From Ancylostoma caninum (taxonomy: Eukaryota > Nematoda > Chromadorea > Rhabditida > Ancylostomatidae): 64,000 bases of DNA. The position numbers and the translations under genes were made by a program. The notes under the pieces are model-generated. The model was not told the DNA's origin, made no database searches, and saw only the letters and a list, made by a program, of their open reading frames with translations. Where the stretch lies: contig JBAJFG010000347.1 in assembly GCA_037903475.1 (NCBI GenBank), positions 930,001 through 994,000 on the forward strand, in the 5' to 3' direction. Numbering within the stretch: the stretch's first letter is position 1; each line of letters starts with the position of its first letter. This document shows, one piece after another, positions 48,388 to 61,734 of the stretch.

Positions 48388-48769
48388 AGGCAGCACTCAC
48401 GAGAAATTTCTACGTCGGAGATTTATAGGTATATCGGGGTGTTTGGATGCGCGGAACTGATCGACAATGATAAAACAGCGTGAAACACACGGAAAACACA
48501 GAAAATGGCGATATTTCCTATGCATGTGAAGCGCTTACCAGTGTTCTGTGATAGGTACGGCCACCAAATCCTGCTAATGGTACGAATTCTGTACACCACA
48601 CCGGCCGATGGCGTTAGCTGGCGCGAGGAAGCCTGTTTTATCCATATCGACAGATATGTCCACGATTGTATCGTCGCAGGAAGGCGGCCATTCGCTGTAT
48701 TCGACTTACTATTGTGATTGTCCAGCGGCCGGCTCCCTTCGTAAGTGAGAATTTCCGTGAGTGCTGCCT
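48388..48769. mobile_element. TTAA-flanked MITE, AGGCAGCACTCACG termini
   Basis: TTAA occurs at 48384-48387 and 48770-48773; the inverted ends AGGCAGCACTCACG extend further with mismatches. 382 bp. The open frames inside are incidental. Confidence 0.75.
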
Positions 48770-48779
48770 TTAAGCTGTT

Positions 48780-51400
48780 TCCGGCTCTTTTTCCAATGTT
48801 TAGTGGACTGGAGCTTATTAGGCTCACGAACTTTCAATCTTGAAGTTCTAAAAAAATGTTTTCCCATTATACAATTAATGACGGTAACAGGTTTTGAAAA
48901 ACACGCTCAATCCACGCCGAATTTCGGCGTATCCGTACGAAATCTTGGATCTCATCTCCAAGGTAGGCGGTCTTTCGATGACATTCATGTTTTCCTGTAT
49001 CCCACACCCTGTACTTTTCGATGTACTGGTAAGCGTCTTTTTGCAAAAGTTTACACTTCAGCATAACATGCGCGCCTAGACTACACAAAAAATATAATTG
49101 GGTGATAGCACTAGGCGTGACTGACGGCTTAGGTTTTCCACACATTCGTAGTATTTGGTATTGTTTTCGAAGAAGCTTCGAGGTAGAACAGACGTACATC
49201 AAAATATTGAACGTAAAACGCCAAAACTCGAGATAAGCCATAAAACGCGCACCCTTGTCGTCGTAATTTTGGACTACACCATGGGTTATCGGGGAAATTT
49301 ACACCACTTTCAATCTTTTTTCTTTAATAGACTAACAGCTACACAATATGTGTACCATTATTACTGGCAGAAACTCCATCGGTAACAGTTGGGTTATTTA
49401 GTTTTTTGTTTTTTTTTTTCGCTGCTGCCACTTATGTAGTGGTTCCATTTTACAATAGTTTCACTAAACACTAAGCATTGTCTTCTGGGGATCTAGTTAT
49501 CGTTGTCGTGGAGGAATCCAAAGTCACCAGTGTCCGAGTCACCCATGCTTCCTCGGGTAGCTTACCTGGGGGTCCTTCTTCTAGGAGCCGAAGGAAAATG
49601 CTTTGGAAACTCAAAAAGTCAAAGCACTCCCCTTTCCGCAGCTTTATTTCCTTCGACTTATTCTTAATGAATTCTCATCATACGAGTTCAAATTTAGTCT
49701 GATAGTTAGGCTCCAGATCCTGCTATCAACTAGACTAGACCGTACCGTAAATTGGAACTGCAATTTTTCTTTGAAAAGTACATAGACAGCTGCATCCGCC
49801 TTATATTTATTTTTACTGAGCGTTGTTTTTTTAGTTCGGTTAGTTAAAATGTTCTTACTTCTACGATGGTCAACGCGTAATTTAAGAGACGTACTAGTAG
49901 AAAGATTTCACGCTACACGGTGCTTCCTGTGCAGAAATATGAAACGTGCAGAGAAAGAATGGATTTTTTTCTAGTACTCCTTGTATCAAAGAAAAAACGT
50001 GTTTTGGAATTCTCACGAAGTCCGAGGTCTTCGTGAGTAATCCACTGAACTTGCATCATTGTTAATACGGCTTTCACTTAAATAGTTTTCAGTCATTCTT
50101 CACCAGAGGGAGAGCAAGACAATGATTTATTCACAGTATAAGAGTTGTCCTTTAACCTCATTGGAGGCACAGTAGTCATTTTATTTTGTGAAAGATGGGA
50201 CTGCTTGGCAACAGTAATAAACAGCTATACACATATATGATTACATCTGTACAACAAATTAAACGAAAAACAAATAGAGGTGAGTTCAAACGCATAGCCT
50301 TCTGTTGAATATAGCAGAATCGTTCGAGCACTTGAAGTGCTCTGAAAAGGCTTTCGTGTTGCTCACTGCGGTGTTTAGCCTAAAGAATCGAATTAAATAT
50401 ATTGTAGAAATGAAATGTGCCTATGATTGAACTGCTTTCATGGACAAAAAATGATAATGATGGAAGGCTATCGTGTGGCTAAAAAGTATTGACGCGTTGT
50501 TTGAAATTTAGTTTAATTCTCTCCGATTTACGTCAAGATGAGGCATTGCTCAAGAAGCAAATTAACTTTGATGAAAATTCTCAGCAAGATTGGAGTCCTT
50601 TACGCCAAAAAGGACATTACCCTCTAGAACTTCAAGCAGCCCGGATCGTGACCCTCTCGGCTCCTCTTTTTAGGCTGCTTCCAATGGCAATTGAATGGCC
50701 GGGAAATCTCCCAGTTAAAATGTTTGAAATAAAGGGAGCAGAGTTGAAGTTTATTTGAAAGTGATTTGAAGGAATTTCGAAGAGAAGAAAAGAAGATTTA
50801 TATGGCGTTACTTGTAGAAATTCTCGTTCTGATAGAAAGAAGAGTACCACCTTTCTCCGAGTTTACAACTATGCACAACTGATTGGGTTGGAAGGAAAAT
50901 CTATTTAGTTAGCATCACGTCAGAATAGACTCCAATTGTGTGAAGATCTCTACACCTCAGATAAAGATCTGGCTAAGCCTGGCTCGTACATGTTGTGACG
51001 AACTGGGGGGGATTACTACCAGCCTAGTAGATGGGCAAGTAAACTCATCCTCACAGGCAAATCTGGTAGCAGTTTACCAACCCTGGGGAGCAGAATATTA
51101 GCTCTTTGGATTGTTTCGTACTGCTCCGTCTACAATGTACAGTGGGCCTCAAGCTCAGATCACTTTTTGTCACTCTTCTTCAAGCTTATTTCAAATGATG
51201 CCTTTTTTTAAAACATAAATCATCACCAACACCATCAATGCACCTCCATCGGTTATCGAAATTTTTATAATCTTCGAAGTGATGCGGAGAAGAAGAAATT
51301 TATCATAAGATTGCTAGAAGAAGTTTTGCCCCTACTAATGATCTTGAATTTGATTCCGCTACTTTCAAGGTTAAGATTTTGCTACCTTATCAAGAGAATT
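48780..51400. other. no gene recognised; may hide the missing 3' exon of the M13 homologue
   Basis: I searched the minus strand for the family's final motif (Cys and Trp at the C-terminus) and did not find it. There is a small hairpin at ~50020 (CACGAAGTCCGAGGTCTTCGTG) and AT-rich sequence. Confidence 0.5.
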
Positions 51401-51411
51401 TCAGAACTCAC

Positions 51412-54400
51412 ATTGCTTCATAAGGAGAACCAGGTTGAGCACCTTCTTTGCTGCAGAAAAGCTGTAATTAAAGCTAGATTCAGGTGGCTGTAGGCATCCT
51501 TCAACCTTGCCTTCTCAGGAAAACTCTCACCGTTCCAAACACCATAATCATGTTCTGAACATCGTCAAAAGAGTCGAATCCTGGAAGCTTTTGTTCCTTA
51601 TGGACAGCGTTGTCTCCCCACTTCATGTATCCATATAAAGTTGTTTTCAACGAGTCAGCGAGTTCAATGGTTTTTAGAAGATCATCCTGGAAAAATTTGA
51701 TTCAGATCTGATGTTTTATCCCAACCCACATTCATCACCCACATTCTAAGCTTAATACTAAATTAGGTAGCAACAGCTGGTGAGAGTTTAAAAAACATCA
51801 AGCAGTAGTAGAAGGAGGAAGAATCGGACCCAAAAGGACCACAATACATAAGGTGGTCCTTCTCGCTTCACGCAGCAGCACGCTCCAATTTTTTTTTGAT
51901 TTTTCAGGATTTTCCTATGATTTCATTATGGCATTGATTTCGATACTCGTTTTTAAAAAACTTACTTCGATGTCTGGAGCATTTTTATAAAGAGTAGAAA
52001 GAAATCCACGATAGATCGGGTCTAAGCATTGATTCTGACCGCCTCTTTCGATTTGGGGCCAGAAAATCTGAAACGATCGTAACCATGGAAGCTGAAGAAC
52101 AATTCGAAAGATATCCAAAGCCAAAGAAAACAAAGAATTTGGTCAGCAATCCATGGGGAAAATTGACCAGTGTGAGCAAGGATTGGCTAACCTTTGAGAG
52201 GAAATGGTTAACCGCCATGCCCAGGCTGCCGTAAACAGCATACATTGGAGCTCCACTACCGGGGAATGATATAGGAGCTTGCAGAAACGCTATGGGGACA
52301 ACTGAAACATTTTCTGGATTATATTTCATCTTATTTCTTTTTCTGAATTATTTTTCTCGCTGCTATTATCCCTACATACATATCTCTAAGGATGTCTTCT
52401 GAATAACTGGTACCAACCCATAATAGCGAGATGAGCATTGAACTGAATCGTTGGTCGAAGTACTTCATACAGGATGGTATCATCTGCATCCAGATAGGTT
52501 CCAATCTGCGATAGTCGATAGGTGGACTGCTGCTTCAATAGCCTCATGATTGAAGCAAAATAATCGTTCGGATCTGTGGCTAGCTAAATCTTTTCGGTCA
52601 TGTTTCTGGATAATATGGATAACTAACTATGAACGAGGATGGTAGTACGTACCGTCGTGAATGGTTTCCAGACGAGATCCTCATTTGTTAACCGCTGAGG
52701 ATAACCGACAAGGAAAGCGAGTCTATTCACATCGTTCAAGTATCGAAGAAGTGTCGATCGATGCGAAAGAATGAAAGCCTTCTTCACTTCCGAAAGATAC
52801 GATTTGATCTAAAAAACAAATGATGCTACATAAATAGATTTATTACGACTATATAAGACAGTCGTGAGATAAGTTTACGTCACGATACAATACAAACTAT
52901 TCAAGAAAATTACAGCTGATTATGAAAAAAAACGTTACAAAGTATACATAGAAGCACACAATCTAATACTTTAGAAGGACACGTGCAGCGATTCGTTTGA
53001 AAAATTTTGCATTGTTCAACGAATCGCCCTTCAACTTTTCATGCTAATTTTTCCTGAGACTTTTGTGTAAGAATTAGCGGGATGTTGTCAAAAATTCCTG
53101 AGAAATCTAGATAAATTCTATATTCCATGATGCACCAGCAAGCACTTCAGACAGGTTGGCTTTGAGCTGGCTTTGACCCCCACTAGAGGTTGATATCACG
53201 CATAAGTTTTGCATAATTTCGTAACCTGTATAGAAGTCCAGAGCCAGCATTTTTCTCGCTGCGACCGTAATTGTCTCACGTTGTCTAACTTATAGTCTTG
53301 GTGATTGACGATGTATAATTTCTGGACTGGCTCAAAGCTTTCCAAGTTTTCGACGCATTGTTGCCACCTAAAAGGCAGGTGTTCCTTTCAGTTCAGCTAG
53401 GAAATCCCATTATGCTAGCATACGTCGGCTGAATCTGCTCGTTATAGACGAACTGTTCCAAGTGTTTGGCTGTAACCACCACCAGGTAATTCGCCAAGGT
53501 TTGTGCAGAGAATTTGGATATAAGCTGTGCCAGCTGTTCGAAGTAGCCGAGGTTCATCACCGAGATCATCGTCGTGTCTGTGAACTTGATCAGCGTCGAC
53601 AGTTCAGCGAAAAGCAGATCATTCCACGCGATCTGTAAGTGAAAGCTATTATAAAAATGGAGCTACAAAGCAAACCATGCGATTTCAGCTGTGGAGGCCC
53701 GTGATCTAGCCGCACTGAGGCAGAATGTGCTGAGTTGGGCAGATCTCGACGACCGCAGATTCCTTTACATACAATTCAATTCACTATGCACAGTGAAACA
53801 GCAAAGAATGGTCACAACTATTCTCGTAGTAGAGTCCGCAAAGAAACAAAACGGATTCGAGACCGCCGTCTTCACTCTCATATAAGCCTCATTTCCAAAG
53901 GCCCCAAACATTCGGCATCTTTGCCGTGATAGTCATAGTCCGACCTGATTAAAATTTTTGGCCCCAAATCATAGCAGGTCGATGTGTCGCTATCACCTTC
54001 AAGTCGAGGGCTTCTACATGCATAGATACGACCTTCTTCTGATCGTGAGGAAGCTTGGTGGCACCTTTACGATGAAACTACAGGGTGTTAAAAAAATAAA
54101 AGAGATGAAGTGGGCGGAGTTGATCAATCCCGGTGTGTGGGATGCGCCTCGCATTCGACTTCATCTGAGCATCGTATAGGCATTGAATGCGTATGTGCCC
54201 TGCACAGTGACTTACGTGGGGATCCGATATACCAAGTCAGTGCTTCATCCTCCGAAACTCTTCCGGTATCAACTAACCGACCCCGGAGGAATGGATGGCT
54301 TGGTTGGCCAGGGGTGCGATCGACCTATCGACCATTTGCGTGCACAGCAAGCCTCTTGCCACTGCGCAACAAGCGCCTCGTTATAAAAATGCATTGAACA

Positions 54401-57199
54401 AAATTGGTTAAGTCAAGTGGACATCAAATTTGTTATTAAAATGTTTAACAGTGTAAGCTATTGCCAGCAAGTGTTGTACACCAATATGTACGTGTTATAT
54501 ACTCACTTGTGGAACTGCCTTTCTGAGTTCGCCAAATGACATGTCCGTGGTGTTCGATGGCGTGGCGGTAGCTATCTGAATCATCTGGATTTTAACATCC
54601 CGGTGAACAATTTTCTCTGAAATAACTGGGAAAATCCGAAATTCTGTGGAGAAACAATGTCACAAGCTCACAGTAAACACTGAACACCTAACACTGCTAC
54701 TACATATTAAGGTGGAGACGGACCGATGGGGAATGAAGAAATTGAAGTGGAATATGGTACACAGATGTAAGTTGAGGGTTGGCAGTGAGGTGAGTTTAGA
54801 TTTTCCATTTTATTTTATTTTTTCTTGGTCTCCTTCATGATCACCACAGAAAAATATAGCATTTAAAACCATTCGAGGCTTCATCTCTCTATTCAATTAA
54901 TGACAGTTATTAGCAAATCTCCCTAGCCACCCCATTCTTAACCTGGGAACGTTTGCTCACCTTATTTATATCAAGCATGAGCTGTGCCACCTCGTCCAAC
55001 ATATTCTGCCTTTGTTTCTCATCGGGCTCGATCAGTTGAAATACAGTGCTTTTGGTGAGATTCTGTAGGAAAAAAGCGGCAATTTACCGCGATTCTTATT
55101 CTATTTGATGTTGGCCCTACCTGTCTCAGTTGTACTTGCAGAAGAGTGTCAATCTCTGTTGGCCCTGGATTCGCCAAATGTATGAGGTCTTCTCGAACAG
55201 GGTCGAGAATCTTGGAAAGATCGGGTGGTCGGAACTGAAAACATACTGCTCAGTTACCCAACAAGTGATGGCTACCCCACCAGCAGCTAACCTGTAATGT
55301 GATTTGGGAGCGGTCCTCTGGGTTGACGTCTGTCCCAAAGATGACGAAGTTGTACTGTGCAGCGTACCAGCCGAGCATTCCGCTGTGGCGCTCCCAGCTG
55401 GGAAGAGCAATGGCTTAGTTTAACATTATAAAATTTGTGATAATTGATTCTGTCTAGAGACGTCACAGTATCCGGGATTCTATTCAGATTCACTGTTTTT
55501 CTTTGGAATAAGAACAGCTGGGAGAAAAAAATACAAAAAGGGAAAATAAGTTCTCAAGATTTGCGGGAAGACTTGAAATCAAAAAGAAAACAAAAACGAG
55601 AAAAAGAACAGAACATTGGAAGAGTGCACCAACCTGTACGACTTCTCATTAAAATTGCATCCAGCTAGTATTAGGCCACAAGGGAGATTCTTCAGGCGAT
55701 CCAGCAGAGGTGCATAACCGAGATTTTTTCTGAAAAAAAGTTCTCTTTTTCAAAGAAATAAACTCACAGCTCTACCTACTGGCTTGGATAGTAATTAAAT
55801 TTTTCTTAATTTTCCATATACTGATATTGAAGAAAGGGATTGAAACAAAGAGAAGGAAGGAAATCATACACGATTTTTGGCCGTCCTTACCTTCTGGAAG
55901 TATCCATGCAAGAGGAAAACAAACTCCGAGCCATCTTCGCTGTTCTACTAGTGTCATTCGTGCTGGTAGTCGAGAGAAGCCCTAAAGATCATTGAGTGAA
56001 CAGTGTGACAAGAAGAGCTTGAAGATACTCTTTAAAGCCTTGAGAACACTGGAAAACTTGTGAACACAGAAACTAGGTATTTGTTTTATTTATTTTGTGC
56101 CCAATAAGAAATTGCATATCTGTATTTGTTAACAATAAAATAACTCAATAGGTCCCAGCATAAAGTCGGAAAAAGTTGTTATGGAAATCTTTGGGAACAG
56201 ACCATAGAGGGTACGACGAGTGGCATCTGTTTGGATTTCCACAAAGTTCTTTTCTTTATCAAGTTCCTGGCGGTGGAAATTTCCGCAAGAATATCGGTAA
56301 AAATTGTCGCATGGATTCACGGTGTCGTCAATGTTTCTCGTGAAGCGGAATGCTGGAAAAGGGAAAAATCGAAGGAGACATAGGAAGAAGACTTGGAATT
56401 CTCCAAAATTTGTTGACTTATTAAAGAATGATCTTTGATGGGTGATATTCAGGTCTCTTTAAGTTAAATCTATCTTCAAATATTTTTTTTGCTAACGCAG
56501 CGAAGCTGCAAGCGACGTGGCCACTTTATGTATACTCTTTTCGCTTCCCGCTAGGTATAATGCCAGTTACCCTTTCGGATAAAGTAGCTACAAATGGGCT
56601 AACAGGAAGCTTGACGATGCCTAGCCAAGGGCTGAATGTCTTGTCACTACTATGTTGTTTTCTAGAGAAGATGTTAGAGGAGTTGAATGGACTGCATTTT
56701 CTCATCTCGAAACGTTCAAGGTGGTCAGCCCGCATAACATGTCATACGTAGTGGACATATTTCGGGAGATTTTGACGAATTTAGGTTGATCTACAAAAGC
56801 ACTAAAAATGTTTAATTTTAAGGAGGTTTCCGCTAGCCTGAGAGATCTTTTGAGGGTAAAACAAAGCGGATTAGAAGGTGTTTTTCTCCACGAAGAGAAT
56901 CATCTAAACTTTTTTTTGCTTAAAACTCACCAGTATCAATGCAATCTTTCGAACTGCAGACTTTCGGAGTGGCTCCCAGATTAGAGAACCCATCGCTTGT
57001 AATTGCCCATACAATAAATAGTGCTATGCTCAGAAAGAAGAACACTGCGAATAGAGCAGCCAGCCAGACGTTGCATTTCGTGCATGGCCTGGAAACATGT
57101 ACCGTTAGCACATTTCGAGAATGGAATTTATAATAAAAGGTACAGATTGATTACCAAAGGGTTGAAACTACACGTTGAGAAGCGAAAGGACTCGTCCAT
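51412..57199 (-). CDS. M13 (neprilysin/ECE family) metallopeptidase homologue, probably catalytically inactive; 17 exons, 3' end unresolved
   Basis: Exons (minus): 57199-57174, 57088-56931, 56352-56203, 55981-55891, 55729-55634, 55397-55292, 55234-55121, 55062-54961, 54584-54507, 53632-53424, 53367-53280, 52808-52653, 52583-52418, 52301-52192, 52067-51966, 51686-51531, 51461-51412. All junctions are GT-AG and the frame is kept throughout, giving about 652 residues; family members usually have 700-780. A short cytoplasmic tail precedes one membrane segment (residues ~18-38), so it is a type II ectoprotein. M13 hallmarks: NPCDNFYRYSCGNF (~74-87), SCMDT (end of exon 4), TLANYL (exon 10) and GYP (exon 12). 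The expected HExxH reads HFLSK (~546-550), the following FD..G segment is missing, and ENIAD reads IELAD (~591-595). An active site is therefore unlikely (inference from known NEP residues). A TTTTGACAG about 40 nt upstream of the ATG could be a trans-splice acceptor. The C-terminal ~45 residues were not found; the last exon has either a GTGAGT donor or a TGA at 51408-51410. Exon 11 boundaries are the least certain. Confidence 0.85.
52836..53013 (-). repeat. dispersed ~178-bp repeat, copy 2 (in an intron of the M13 homologue)
   Basis: Complement of the 1297-1474 copy, including TATTAGATTGTGTGCTTCTA and CATAATCAGCT. It lies between exons 11 and 12 of the peptidase homologue and does not touch the splice sites. 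Confidence 0.75.
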
Positions 57200-58630
57200 A
57201 TTGGGCGAATTAGTGCCGATCAATGGAAAGAACTGTCAAAATCGTGATGTAAAGATGTGTGCACAGGTTCATCCGCAATGGGGATTACGGTCACCGGACA
57301 CGGTTCACTGTGCAAACATCAGTCTAATGAAGTGCTGCACTTGAGCGCTACCGTAGCCGCTGCAGCACCGGACACGCACAACTGCTTCTTGTGGTTGCCG
57401 GAACAAATTGCGAATAAATACACCAGGTCCGAGCTATTTTTGTTTCACAAAGATATAATGTAATTTTCGTTATGTGGTGGTTTCGAGATAAAATCACAGA
57501 AGTACTCATGTGTGCAAGAAGTTATCAAGTACCCGTACTACATAGCTTCATTAAAAGCCATAACTTTCAGTACACATGTATAGTAAGTACTACAGTAATG
57601 AATTTCATTCATTCTAAGACTTCCCGAATCCTCCTTTCTTAGGTGTGCTTAAGAGTGATCGTATTATTCTTCCGAGAAATTGATCTCGATAGTTAGTGGT
57701 TTTCTTTCTAATGCAGTTTACACCACCACAGCTCTGGTAACTGGATGTTAGTACTACTCGGGTTTTTGTCTAGTATTCCGCTGAGTGATCCTCCTCGTTA
57801 TTTGGTTATGGTGATTTTTTCCGTTATATGAACCCCATTGCAGTGTAATTAATGGATGAATTACTCTATCAATGCACCAGCGGACTATTTCGCTTTGTTC
57901 TTGGCCCTTTCCAACTCTGTTTTTGTTCGAAAGAAGCGCCACTTTGAGCCTACTCAGGGAACTTGAACACCGTGTTTTGTATGAGATTAAAAGTTGTATA
58001 TCCCACGATTGAGACAAGCGTGATTTAATCAATAGTTCTGTACCAGCAAAAAAAAATAAAATAAAGTAAATCCATGCAAAACAAATGCATTGGACTGAGA
58101 AGATCGTGGGCTTTTCGTGGATTCCCCATAGAGAATTTGCCTTGGATTTTGAAGGCGCATGAGTACGAGTGGGTTTTGCGAGGATTTCACCATCGATGGT
58201 ATAGAAATATTGATTTTAAAAAACCGTGTTTTGCATGAGCAACGCGTGTCTTAATCGCGAGATTTGCATTCTTTGATCTCATGCAGTAACGGTTCTTAAG
58301 TTCATGCGTATGATTCCAAGAAATCGTCTTTCCTACCATGCAAAAGTAAAGAGCAGTTTGACCCCAAGCAATAACAAGGAAGCAGAACAGAATTGAAATG
58401 TTCGAATGAGTTGCATAATTACTGACTAAGTCAACTTAACTGTTTGGTTGTTATTCGGCCCTCAGTACATTAGTACGTCTAAAATTTTAGATGTTCATAC
58501 TAATTGTATTATAATATATCGGTAGTGTGGTGTATACTCAGTGGTTCATAGTCTTGCTACTTTCCTTCTGGAATGGGGTAACATAGTAGGTGATATTATG
58601 GTAAAGTAATACAGCATCAATAAAGAAGCA
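57200..58630. other. upstream region of the M13 homologue, no gene recognised
   Basis: Contains the possible trans-splice acceptor TTTTGACAG (complement of 57233-57245), about 40 nt before the start codon. The rest is AT-rich without clear features. Confidence 0.45.
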
Positions 58631-58634
58631 TTAG

Positions 58635-58964
58635 TTATACCAGTGTATTTGAAACTTGCCCTTTGTAACAGCGAGATGATGCAGCTGTGCTGGAAAGTGG
58701 TCGTATTGGGATACTTGGCGATGCCTTGCACGGCTCGGCTCGATGGATATCGTGACCATTCTGAGCGCTTTCGAGCACTTCTAGGACTTCTTCTTCTATT
58801 GGTTGTTCTGTAAAAGCGATAGGAAGTGCTATATAATGTCTGCAGGGCATTATGTTTGTCCGCGTTACTTTCATAACAGCGTAACCGTCCTCGTCTGAAT
58901 TGGCTTTTTTTAGGTCGTTCATGCAAAATTTCGCTAGCACTTTATCAACATAACTACAGGCTTC
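58635..58964 (-). CDS. candidate exon or ORF, unknown protein
   Basis: This is an open minus-strand frame of about 110 codons without an early Met. It includes YVDKVLAKFCMNDLKKANSD, then EDGYAVMKVTRTN. The second half is Glu-, Ser- and Pro-rich and looks less conserved. It lies between the M13 homologue and the unrecognised two-exon gene, same strand. The Cys and beta-strand pattern faintly recalls secreted netrin/TIMP-type modules, but not enough to call. A CTTTTACAG inside the frame could be a real acceptor. Confidence 0.25.
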   Translation of the reverse strand, partial: EACSYVDKVLAKFCMNDLKKANSDEDGYAVMKVTRTNIMPCRHYIALPIAFTEQPIEEEVLEVLESAQNGHDIHRAEPCKASPSIPIRPLSSTAASSRCYKGQVSNTLV

Positions 58965-59999
58965 TGATCAAAACTCCCTCGGTGAAATTATAGTGGCAAT
59001 GCTGTCGCGAATTCGAAAAAAAAAATACTGAGGGATTTGGGGCTGGGAAAAGTCGAGAGCTACCAAAGTTATTTGGGGTTTACCCGTTTTGAGCGACATT
59101 CGAAGAACGCACTGAAATTAGACGACCTGTACTAGGTAGTACTACATATTTTACCTTTAACTAGGTCTACCTTCAGGTGTAGCTTTCATAAAGCTACCCA
59201 GCTGTTCAAGAGGATAATCTTTTGATAAGTAGATATCGAAATGTGATGATAAACATTTTTTAAACATCTGTGGGTTGGAATGACCAACATTTTCCAGCAA
59301 TATCTACTAAAACTCATCCAACCACGAAAACTAATATTCCATCTGTGTGTAAACTATGTATGTTACCACCTCTCGAACTCTCTGGACAGCATTCGGCACA
59401 GTCGAGTTCTGGCTCAGCAATTGGTGCCACCGTAGGACGTGGCGACGGCACAGGTGATCTGCCGAACGACGGCGAATACTTTGACATTCGACCTCAGCAC
59501 GATTCTGATCTGAAAGTTTGGATCCTGCTAACATTTCGGTTGAAAGCAACATAAATGTTCCATTACGATGAAGCTGGCCGATTTACGCAGCGTCTGCTCT
59601 CCTTCTCTTCTTCTATAATGTTATCTCTGACACGCCAGCAATTGGTCTGCATAAAAATACATAGCTTTTAAAACCGTCGATCATAATATGAAGGTAGTGA
59701 TAGCGATATGAACGAAGAGTAAGCGTTGCAGAAATCGTCCCATCCATCCTAATGCAGCATTACCCAAGTCCTAACAAATATATGACAAAATTCAGGCATA
59801 GAGGTGTTGCCAAACATTTCAGGGGATTTTCTAACTGATTTTATAACAAAGACGTGCATAACGGAACTTCTACCAATCCCAAGTAGCAAAAGAACCTCCC
59901 ATTTTCAACACTAAATCAACAGTTCATGATCAACAGTTAATGACTACAAGTCCGATGGCAAACACTGTGTTACTTCTGTTTATTTTTGCTGCAGGTTTT

Positions 60000-60242
60000 C
60001 TAGCAGAACCGGCCAGAGAGCAGAAAAAAAGGGTGTCCCGTGCAGGAGACAACCACTGATGGTTTTTTCGTTGTTGTGAAGAACGCTGAAGAGAAGGAAT
60101 TCTCAAAACCTGGATCAGGTTCGTATTGGGGACTTTCCACGGTGTAGTTACAAGTAATTCTGAACGTACAAATTAGTGATGTTAGACAAAACAAAAGCGA
60201 AAAACTAACCAGAGTGCAGTGTTTCACTATGAAATGTATCAA
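60000..60242 (-). CDS. weak candidate small secreted protein or exon
   Basis: The 80-codon minus ORF has a hydrophobic first 27 residues resembling a signal peptide, followed by a polar Cys-containing part (ITCNYTVESPQYEPDPGFE). The hydrophobic part is also exactly what a T-rich intron ending in ACGTTCAG would encode, so the true unit may be only the downstream exon. No family recognised. Confidence 0.18.
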   Translation of the reverse strand: MIHFIVKHCTLVSFSLLFCLTSLICTFRITCNYTVESPQYEPDPGFENSFSSAFFTTTKKPSVVVSCTGHPFFLLSGRFC

Positions 60243-61734
60243 AGCGTAATTGATATGTAGCTGAGGTGGCTTAGCAAAGAAGCGCCGGCCGGAGACCTTT
60301 GAGGGACGAGGCGATCCGCAATCAAAACACTGTCCGGTGCTACCTAACGAGCAAACAAAAGCGTCTGCTCGAATAAAATCTGGACAAATTGAAATTCCTC
60401 CACCTTATCCATGTGTACAACTCAATACATTTACTGCTGGTACACACTAACAAACTTGATGAAACAGTTTATTGTCTTTAGTTAAATAAAATGACATCGA
60501 TTACGCCTTTGTTCGAAATATTTATTGCAGGATTTCCAGTGCAACGATACAATTGTAAATATTTGATGTGTTGTATACAATACAGTAGTGAACGTGATTC
60601 AAAATGTAGAAATTTTAGTGTAGCTTAAAGGCATCACCCTCGAAAATTTTTGTCATCAATATTTCAGCGTAACTTTGGGTTTTCGGCCAACGTGGCTAGA
60701 AGTACATCAGCAAATTTTGTCAGAACTCACGGGGAAACGGCTTTTGAATGTTCCTAGTTCGCTGGCGGTTGCGACAAAAAAAATCAAAGACTGCCTTTTT
60801 CGCCAAGCATTTCCTTGACGCATTGAGGATTTGCATGGTTTTGAGCCCTCTAGAGTGAAAGAGAACAGAAATTGGAAAACGGAAGATTGTATACCACATA
60901 GAGGTATTTAGGGAGGAAAAAAAACAAAACCATGGAGTGAAGGGCAAAAAAGAACGCAAATGCACAACATACGTAACAAGAGGGATCAAATTGGATTATG
61001 TGAGCTGAGAAAATTGTAATCAACTCCTGGAAAGGGCGAATTGAAGGTGCAAAGGCGCATATGGTATGAGATGGGAGAGTAACGTAAGAAAAACATAGTT
61101 TATCACTGCAAAGCTGAGTGATTAGAGGCGAAAACAGAAGAAAACAGCTTATCTGAGCCATGCCACAACTCATCCAGGTACCTTGTCTACTCATTACATC
61201 TTGGGAATACAGATGTCTCTAGCGATTGGACGTATGTAGAATTACTGGGACTATTGTCGAAGCTCCACAGTTGTACGATTTGTGTATAACTTGCCATGAA
61301 AAACCCTCATACGCCTCAGCACCCCTTTGTCTTTGTCACTGCCATAGCGACAGAATCGACAATGATCCATTTCTTTGAGGAATATTACAAAGGAGGTGTG
61401 AGTCAAAATTGATTGAGCTAGTAAGGTCCGTAGCATGATATGTAGGAGATGAATGAATGGCTCGGGTTTCCCTTCCATGATTGAATCAGCGAGATGAGTT
61501 GAGAGGAAAATTTCGTTCTGTCATTATTTTACTAAGTTTCTGTTGCTGCGTAGTTGAGCAGCAGTGACATGACCACAGTGCATTACAGTTGGGTGATGCC
61601 AGCAATAGATTATGACTATAATCTGTTCCACAACTCAATTAAAACAACTAAAGTCCAGCTACCTATGCTAATATTTTGGATATAATAACAACTACAAGAG
61701 GTATAGTTTCATAAGTTCTGTTTGCCACTCCACT

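Noticed and set aside
48423..48827. 134-codon minus-strand frame
   Set aside because: It spans the TTAA-flanked MITE and both its ends, so the boundaries do not make sense for a gene.
58546..58926. 126-codon minus-strand frame (Arg- and Ser-rich)
   Set aside because: Overlaps the more protein-like frame at 58635-58964; composition suggests an out-of-frame shadow.
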